DNA of 29,217 bases from Comamonadaceae bacterium (lineage in GTDB: Bacteria; Pseudomonadota; Gammaproteobacteria; Burkholderiales; Burkholderiaceae_C), in contig CANCCF010000034.1 of assembly GCA_947374485.1 (NCBI GenBank), positions 1-29,217 of the forward strand, given 5' to 3'. This document shows, in pieces, positions 6,920-11,385 of the stretch; within the stretch, counting starts at the first letter, position 1, and each line of letters starts with the position of its first letter. The notes beneath the pieces are model-generated. The model did no database searches. It was not told where the DNA came from and worked only from the letters and a program-made list of their open reading frames with translations. Both the position numbers and the translations under genes were made by a program.

Positions 6920-7723
6920 CTAGCGGGTAACAAAGGACGCAGGCAGCGCGGGCTTGGCAAAAAACGGCGCGCGCTTGAAAAACAGTTTCAGGGCCTGCCA
7001 GTGGATGCGCCCCAGCACCCCCCAGGTCATCACGGGATAGCGCCACAGGGCACGGCGCAGGCTGCTGGCCGTGACGGGCTCGAGCACGCCGCTCACGCTG
7101 GTTTGCAGCAGCGGGCCCAGCGCGTCGTCGTAGTCGATGCGCGCCACCGTGCGGCTGTGGTCGGCGTTGAGCAAAAAGCGAAAACGGTAGCTGCCCTCAA
7201 TGGCGCAAAACGGCGACACGTGAAACACCTTGTCGGCCTGCAGTTCGCGGCCATAGGCTGGCCGGTCCAGCAGGTAGCAGTGGCGCTGGCCAAAGGTGTT
7301 GTTCACCTCCACCACCACAGCGCGCAGGGCGCCGTCGGCACCGTGGCAGTACCAGAAGCTCACCGGCTTGAAGGCAAAGCCCAGCACGCGCGGGTAGGTG
7401 TGCAGCCAGACTTCGCCGCTGGCATCTGATACGCCTTGGGACTGCAGCAATTGGTCCAGCCAGGCCAGCGCTCCACCGGCTTCCATGTTGCGGCCGTCGC
7501 CATGGTCGGCATCAAAAAAACTCAAGGGCGCGCGGCGGTTGCGCGCCAGCGCGCCGGGGCCATTGCGCTGCAGGCTGCGCAGGGGCAGCAGCAAAAAATA
7601 GGTGGGGTAACAAAAGGCGTTGGCCACGGGTTTCAAACGCCGGTGGCGCACCTGGCCAAAGCCGATCAGGGCTTTGGCGGGCGCAGCAGGCGCTGCAATG
7701 CTGCCATGGGCCGCGGGCATCAT
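6920..7723 (-). CDS. DUF1365 family protein
   Basis: A 267-aa protein of the DUF1365 family, which almost always accompanies flavin amine-oxidase-like and CFA-like genes. Seen features: GFGQVRHRRLKPVANAFCYP near the N-terminus (the R-H-x-R-x(4)-NxFxY hallmark), LSFFDADHGDG, VWLHTYPRVLGFAFKPVSFW (family core, residues about 105-125), VVVEVNNTFGQRHCYLL, and KVFHVSPFCAIEGSYRF. The conserved His, Asp, Asn and Glu residues suggest a polar, possibly metal or substrate pocket, but the biochemical role is not established. The C-terminal KLFFKRAPFFAKPALP stretch is amphipathic and could bind membrane. Two adjacent ATGs occur at 7723 and 7720; the first gives a 4-nt overlap with the upstream oxidoreductase stop. 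Probably acts with the oxidoreductase and methyltransferase on the same acyl chain. Confidence 0.9.
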   Translation of the reverse strand: MMPAAHGSIAAPAAPAKALIGFGQVRHRRLKPVANAFCYPTYFLLLPLRSLQRNGPGALARNRRAPLSFFDADHGDGRNMEAGGALAWLDQLLQSQGVSDASGEVWLHTYPRVLGFAFKPVSFWYCHGADGALRAVVVEVNNTFGQRHCYLLDRPAYGRELQADKVFHVSPFCAIEGSYRFRFLLNADHSRTVARIDYDDALGPLLQTSVSGVLEPVTASSLRRALWRYPVMTWGVLGRIHWQALKLFFKRAPFFAKPALPASFVTR

Positions 7724-9036
7724 GCGGCAAGCTGCTCCGGGGTGTCATTGGCCAGCGAGTGTTCGATGCGGCGTGCCACATCCAGGCCGGAGGCCAGGCC
7801 GTCTTCGTGGAAACCATAGCCCGTCCAAGCACCGCAAAAATACGTGCCCTGCTGGCCTTGCAGGGCGGGCAGTTGCTTTTGCGCGGCAATGGCGGCCAGG
7901 TCAAACACCGGGTGTTCGTAGGCATAGCTGCCCAGCACGTGTTTTTGCGCAATCGGCTCCAGCGGGTTGAGCGATACCACCACGCTTTGCCTGAAGGGCA
8001 GGGGCTGCAGCATGTTGAGCAGGTAGTGCAGGCAGACGCTGCTTTGCTCGCGGCTCTGGTTGCTGGCGCGCTGGTAGTTCCAGGCCGCCCAGGCGCGCCG
8101 CGCCTGGGGTAACACCGTGGTGTCGGTGTGCAGCACCGCCCGGTTGGGCTGGTAGCGGATCGCGCCCAGCGTGGCGCGCTCTGCGGCGCTGGCGTCTGAC
8201 AACAGGGCCAGCGACTGGTCCGAGTGGCAGGCCAGCACCACGCGGTCAAAGCGCTCCAGGTGCCCGGCCGAGCCCACCCACACGCCCTGGGCGTCGCGGC
8301 GGATGCTGGTGACCGGGGTGTTCAGGCGTTTGTCATGCACCTGGGCCACGATCTTGTCCACGTAGTGGCGCGCACCGCCTGCCACCGTCCACCACTGCGG
8401 CCGGTTGCTGACCTGGATGAGGCCATGGTTGTGGCAAAACCGCACCATGGTGGCCACCGGGAACTGCAGCATCTGGTCGGTCGGGCAGCTCCAGATGCAG
8501 CCCAGCATGGGCAAAAAATACCAGTCCTGAAAGACTTGGGAGAAGCTGTGCTGGCGCAAAAAATCAGAAAGTGGCTGTTGCAGCTCGGCCTCCTGGCCGC
8601 TTTCTGCGATCTGCGTGGCCAGGCGGTTGAAGCGCAGCACCTCGCGCAGCATGTGAATAAAGCGCGGGTTGAGCAGGTTGCGGCGCTGGGCAAACACGGT
8701 GTTGAGTGAAGAGCCGCTCCACTCCAGCACGCCGCCACCCGCCTGGGCCCCGGGCACCTGCACCGAGAACGACATGTCCGACTGGGCCGTGGCAATGCCC
8801 AGCTCGGCAAACAGCGCGATCAGCTTGGGGTAGGTGCGCTCGTTGAAGACCAGAAAGCCGGTATCCACGCCGTGGCTGACGGGCTCTCCGGTGGGGCCGG
8901 GCAGGCGCACATCCACGGTGTGGGTATGGCCGCCAAAGTAGCTACCGGCCTCGAACAGGGTGAGCGCGGCTTGGTGGCGCAGGGCATGGGCGGTGGCCAG
9001 CCCGGCAATGCCGGAGCCGATGATTGCAATTTTCAT
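7720..9036 (-). CDS. FAD-dependent amine-oxidase-like oxidoreductase, first gene of the lipid operon
   Basis: A 438-aa flavoprotein of the amine-oxidase/phytoene-desaturase superfamily. The dinucleotide-binding fingerprint MKIAIIGSGIAGLATA starts at residue 1 (GxGxxG at 7-12), the acidic ribose contact is LTLFEAGSYFGGHTHT, and the C-terminal FAD motif is GTYFCGAWTGYGFHEDGLASG. Other family blocks are VDTGFLVFNERTYPKL and LRFNRLATQI. Relatives beside DUF1365 and CFA-like genes are implicated in redox changes on phospholipid acyl chains, and the desaturase UfaD of the furan fatty-acid pathway may be of this type (from memory, not verified). Start ATG 9036 is set by the fingerprint at the very N-terminus. 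No clear Shine-Dalgarno precedes it; a 10-bp palindrome occupies that position. It leads the eight-gene operon. Confidence 0.92.
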   Translation of the reverse strand: MKIAIIGSGIAGLATAHALRHQAALTLFEAGSYFGGHTHTVDVRLPGPTGEPVSHGVDTGFLVFNERTYPKLIALFAELGIATAQSDMSFSVQVPGAQAGGGVLEWSGSSLNTVFAQRRNLLNPRFIHMLREVLRFNRLATQIAESGQEAELQQPLSDFLRQHSFSQVFQDWYFLPMLGCIWSCPTDQMLQFPVATMVRFCHNHGLIQVSNRPQWWTVAGGARHYVDKIVAQVHDKRLNTPVTSIRRDAQGVWVGSAGHLERFDRVVLACHSDQSLALLSDASAAERATLGAIRYQPNRAVLHTDTTVLPQARRAWAAWNYQRASNQSREQSSVCLHYLLNMLQPLPFRQSVVVSLNPLEPIAQKHVLGSYAYEHPVFDLAAIAAQKQLPALQGQQGTYFCGAWTGYGFHEDGLASGLDVARRIEHSLANDTPEQLAA

Positions 9037-9042
9037 GGGTTT

Positions 9043-9052
9043 TGAACGTTCA
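9043..9052. promoter_or_regulatory. Perfect 10-bp palindrome just upstream of the lipid operon start codon
   Basis: TGAACGTTCA reads identically on both strands and ends 6 bp before the first ATG of the operon, where a Shine-Dalgarno would normally lie. A partial copy (CTGAACGGT) occurs 20 bp further upstream, around 9066-9074. The arrangement looks like an operator, but no regulator is identified. Confidence 0.35.
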
Positions 9053-9087
9053 GGCCATTTTGTGACTGAACGGTATTTTTCCGATAG

Positions 9088-9114
9088 TGCCAGTATAAAA
9101 GCCTTGCACTGGCA
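9088..9114 (-). promoter_or_regulatory. Promoter candidate with 7-bp inverted repeat for the lipid operon
   Basis: Within the 138-bp gap between the HD-GYP gene and the operon, TGCCAGT and ACTGGCA form a perfect inverted repeat separated by 13 bp (arms 9088-9094 and 9108-9114). One arm overlaps a -10-like TATACT on the minus strand (9097 to 9092). No -35 at the normal 16-18 bp is convincing; TTGCCA is only 12 bp away, which would be abnormally short and might mean activator dependence or a different sigma factor. A TGTACA half-site, as used by LitR/CarH-type light regulators, lies further upstream at 9122-9127 without a second half at the expected distance. Confidence 0.4.
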
Positions 9115-9150
9115 AGGGTTTTGTACAGGGGATTGAACTGAGGGCAAGCA

Positions 9151-9170
9151 GCAGCGTGCAGCTGCGCTGC
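9151..9170 (-). terminator. GC-rich hairpin directly after the HD-GYP gene
   Basis: GCAGCG and CGCTGC pair around an 8-nt loop, 4 bp after the HD-GYP stop codon (9175-9177) in the direction of its transcription. No T-run follows, so it is at best a weak or Rho-assisted terminator. It is the only structure separating this gene from the operon that lies downstream on the same strand. Confidence 0.3.
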
Positions 9171-9174
9171 CGCT

Positions 9175-10404
9175 CTACCAGCTGCGGTCGGAGCTGGTAG
9201 CCTGCGTGAGAGGCAGCAGGCGGTCGAGTTGGATGTTCACTTTGACTTCGGAGTGCGGCACGCTGGCCACCACGCGGAAGTCCTTGTTGCCGGTGTCGCG
9301 CACGGCGTGCTCGCCGGTGGGCATGCCGCTGCGGTTGAGCACCACGGCCACGCGCGGCGTGCTGGTGTTGGCGCCGCGGCGCACCACCACCGCCACCTCT
9401 TCCGAGGCCAGGCGCACATAGGCGCCGGGCTGGTAAATGCCCACGGCCTTGATCAGGGCGGCGCCGGCCTCGTCCACTTCCTTGTTCTCGTCAAAGTAGC
9501 AGGCCTGCATGGCCACCGCCGGGCTCACCGGCGGGCGCGTCAGGCGCGGCGAGAGGCGGGCGGCAAACATGTCGGCGCGCTGGATCAGGCGTGCCAGGCG
9601 TTGGGCCGGGGTCTTGCTGCGCAGCGGCCCGGGCTGCTGCGCATGGTGGGCGGCCACCGCCTCCAGCCAGGTGCTGTCTGTCACTCCCAGCCTCTCCAGC
9701 ACCGCCACCGAAGCGGCAGCGTGCTCGTTGATTTGCGCCTGCTGCGCGGGCTCGGGCGCATTCCTCTGCACGGTCAGCCGGTCCTGCAGCTCGGTCATGG
9801 AGATGTTCATGGTCAGGGCCGACTTGCGCAGCAGCACCTCCACCGGCTCGGGCCAGTTCAGCACCTCGCGCGCGGCCAACCCGCACATCACGCTGACCAG
9901 CATGGCATGGGTGGCGCTGTACATCTCGGTCTCGCTGGCCGAGAGCTGGATCAGCGCAAACAGCACGCCATTCGGGTTGCGTTGCGACTCGCGGCTGAGG
10001 CTCTGGTGCACATGGTCCAGGCGCTCGGCAAAGGTCTCGCTGTGCGGGTCGCGCAGCAGGCGGTGCGCGTGCACCTGCAGGTCGCGCCAGTCCAGGCGCT
10101 CCGGCGTGTCGATGGTGCGCCGCGCCGCCTTGTCCACCAGCAGCTTGGAATCTGCAATCTCGCCGATGGACTTGTCGTTGCGCATCATGGTCTGCAACTG
10201 GTCCACATAGGCCTTGCGCATGGCCTCGGCGTCCACCCCGTCAATGAACAGGCCGCCGCTGCGGTTGTAGAAGTGCACCAGGTCGTCCTTGGAGCGCACC
10301 ACAAAGGCCTTCTTGGCCAGCAACACCCCTTCGCTGTCGACCAGGTCGCAGGGCAGCGGGTATCCAATGCGGACGGAGTCGATTTCGATGGGTATGAGGT
10401 TCAT
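9175..10404 (-). CDS. Degenerate HD-GYP domain protein (c-di-GMP signalling family)
   Basis: A 409-aa cytosolic protein. The N-terminus (MNLIPIEIDSVRIGYPLPCD) is the PilZ-proximal region typical of Burkholderiales HD-GYP proteins, and the C-terminal part resembles their small beta domain (VRLASEEVAVVVRRG, PRVAVVLNRSG). The central helical domain aligns with HD-GYP: first His in SATHAMLVSVMCGLAAREV (H166), second in INEHAAASVAVLERLG (H228), a His pair at 253-254 and RADMFAARLSPR with D278. But the metal-binding HD dyad expected in ALLHDIGK is Met-Asn (199-200) in SALTMNISMTELQ, and the HHE..DGxGYP motif is only HHAQQPG. It is therefore probably not an active c-di-GMP phosphodiesterase and more likely a receptor or scaffold. 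A CATAAT hexamer 11 bp before the ATG may be its -10. Confidence 0.82.
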   Translation of the reverse strand: MNLIPIEIDSVRIGYPLPCDLVDSEGVLLAKKAFVVRSKDDLVHFYNRSGGLFIDGVDAEAMRKAYVDQLQTMMRNDKSIGEIADSKLLVDKAARRTIDTPERLDWRDLQVHAHRLLRDPHSETFAERLDHVHQSLSRESQRNPNGVLFALIQLSASETEMYSATHAMLVSVMCGLAAREVLNWPEPVEVLLRKSALTMNISMTELQDRLTVQRNAPEPAQQAQINEHAAASVAVLERLGVTDSTWLEAVAAHHAQQPGPLRSKTPAQRLARLIQRADMFAARLSPRLTRPPVSPAVAMQACYFDENKEVDEAGAALIKAVGIYQPGAYVRLASEEVAVVVRRGANTSTPRVAVVLNRSGMPTGEHAVRDTGNKDFRVVASVPHSEVKVNIQLDRLLPLTQATSSDRSW

Positions 10405-10415
10405 GGCGTGAAAAG

Positions 10416-10421
10416 ATTATG
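10416..10421 (-). promoter_or_regulatory. Possible -10 hexamer of the HD-GYP gene
   Basis: CATAAT on the minus strand lies 11 bp upstream of the HD-GYP ATG, implying a leader of only about 5 nt. No good -35 is found. Weak candidate. Confidence 0.25.
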
Positions 10422-10461
10422 CCCGGGCCCCGGGCGGCGAGCCTTGGAATAAGGGCCATAA

Positions 10462-10494
10462 CCACAGCCAAACCGCAGCCAAACCGCAGCCAAA
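10462..10494. repeat. Three tandem copies of an 11-bp unit upstream of rfaE2
   Basis: CCRCAGCCAAA occurs three times head to tail (10462-10472, 10473-10483, 10484-10494), the first copy differing by one base. The array lies in the 134-bp divergent region between the HD-GYP gene and rfaE2, about 45 bp before the rfaE2 start. The 11-bp period is close to one helical turn, so it could align protein-binding sites on one face of the DNA, or it may be slippage noise. Confidence 0.75.
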
Positions 10495-10522
10495 CCCCGG
10501 TCCAGCCTCGGCCTGAGTGCCC

Positions 10523-10531
10523 TGCTAGCAT
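10523..10531 (+). promoter_or_regulatory. Extended -10 of rfaE2, compatible with a leaderless mRNA
   Basis: TGCTAGCAT matches an extended -10 (TG-n-TAxxAT). Its hexamer TAGCAT lies at -13 to -8 relative to the ATG at 10539, so transcription would begin at that start codon. No Shine-Dalgarno precedes either candidate ATG (10530 or 10539), which fits a leaderless start at 10539. Confidence 0.35.
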
Positions 10532-10538
10532 GCACGCC

Positions 10539-11033
10539 ATGCCAACCCCCATCGCCCCCCCTGCCTTTTTGCACAAGATCCACCCACGCGGCGAACTGAG
10601 CCCCGCGCTGCAGGCCCTGCCCCGGCCCTGGGTGTTTACCAACGGCGTGTTTGACGTGCTGCACCGTGGCCACGTGGTCTACCTGGCGCAGGCGCGCGCG
10701 CTGGGCGGCAGCCTGATCGTGGCGCTCAACACCGACGCTTCCGTCAAGCGCCTGGGCAAAGGCGATGACCGGCCGCTCAACAAGGACGCAGACCGCGCCA
10801 TCGTCATGGCCTCGCAAGAGGCGGTGAGCCTGGTGACCTGGTTTGACGAGGACACGCCGCAAGCGCTCATTGCCGAGATCCGGCCCGACATTCTGGTCAA
10901 GGGGGGCGACTACGACATGGCCACACTGCCGGAGACGCGGCTGGTGGAGAGCTGGGGCGGGCACGCGCTGGCGTTGCCGTTTGTGGCGGGGTATTCGACT
11001 ACGCAGTTGGTGCAGCGGATTCGCGGGACTTAA
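10539..11033 (+). CDS. rfaE2: D-glycero-beta-D-manno-heptose 1-phosphate adenylyltransferase
   Basis: A 164-aa nucleotidyltransferase that makes ADP-heptose from heptose 1-phosphate and ATP for the lipopolysaccharide inner core. The signature VFTNGVFDVLHRGHVVYL contains the HxGH motif that binds the ATP phosphates; downstream come LIVALNTDASVKRLGKG, the RPLNKDADRA segment and VKGGDYDMATLPE, all typical of the C-terminal domain of E. coli HldE. Here it is a free-standing enzyme, as is normal in betaproteobacteria where the kinase (RfaE1) is encoded elsewhere. C-terminal YSTTQLVQRIR is the usual ending (STT-hx2-I). ATG 10539 is preferred because of the extended -10 just upstream; ATG 10530 is in frame three codons earlier. 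It is convergent with glnE across the 320-bp inverted-repeat element. Confidence 0.95.
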   Translation: MPTPIAPPAFLHKIHPRGELSPALQALPRPWVFTNGVFDVLHRGHVVYLAQARALGGSLIVALNTDASVKRLGKGDDRPLNKDADRAIVMASQEAVSLVTWFDEDTPQALIAEIRPDILVKGGDYDMATLPETRLVESWGGHALALPFVAGYSTTQLVQRIRGT

Positions 11034-11040
11034 GGGGCAG

Positions 11041-11360
11041 GTCCCCACTCCCCCCAACCCCCTCGCCCCGCCGGGACGAGGGGGAGCTCAATGCGGACAG
11101 CCGATTTGGTTTTTTCGCGCCGAATACGGAATCACGGGCGCGGCGTTGCCACTGCTTTTGGCGCGCGCAGAGCTCCGGCGAATAGTTCCGAGCGCCGGAG
11201 TCGGCAGTGCAATAGTTCAAGGCGCAATGGCAGCCGAAAGATGCCCTAACCTCTCCCGCCGTTAAACCCGCAGCCGAAGCGAACAAACCAAATGGGCTGT
11301 CCGCTTTGGCTCCCCTTTCACCCCGGCGGGGGTGAAAGGGGCGGGGGGGATAGGGGGGAC
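11041..11360. repeat. 320-bp non-coding element with long imperfect inverted-repeat ends
   Basis: The 352-bp gap between rfaE2 and glnE holds no credible gene but a striking symmetry. Segment 11093-11118 and the reverse complement of 11279-11304 agree at 24 of 26 bases. Outside them, each side carries a GC hairpin: CCCTCG...CGAGGG around 11061-11083, and CCCCTTTCACCCC...GGGGTGAAAGGGG around 11312-11341 (perfect 13-bp stem). The outer ends also match (GTCCCC at 11041, GGGGAC at 11355-11360). The core has a further perfect 8-bp hairpin (CTCCGGCG 11173-11180 / CGCCGGAG 11193-11200). The layout suits a MITE-like or BIME/REP-like dispersed element; as it lies between convergent genes its hairpins may also terminate both. 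No target-site duplication is obvious. Confidence 0.7.
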
Positions 11361-11385
11361 TACAAAAGCCCTGAAATAAATAACG

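Noticed and set aside
9105..9127. Paired LitR/CarH-type operator (TGTACA-N12-TGTACA-like)
   Set aside because: Only one half-site (9122-9127) is good; the sequence at the required distance (TTGCAC/TGCACT) matches poorly, so it is kept only as a hint.
9122..9205. tRNA-like signals on the minus strand (GGTAGAGC as in a D-arm, GTTCAATC as in a T-loop)
   Set aside because: No 5-bp T-stem, no acceptor pairing and no normal anticodon loop can be drawn, and the D-arm-like part is the coding end of the HD-GYP gene.
10999..11286. Short minus-strand frame inside the inverted-repeat element
   Set aside because: It crosses hairpins and rfaE2 coding sequence, has no ribosome site and no recognisable protein features.
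11041..11360. CRISPR array or attachment site
   Set aside because: Repeats are inverted, not regularly spaced direct repeats, and there is no integrase or cas gene nearby.
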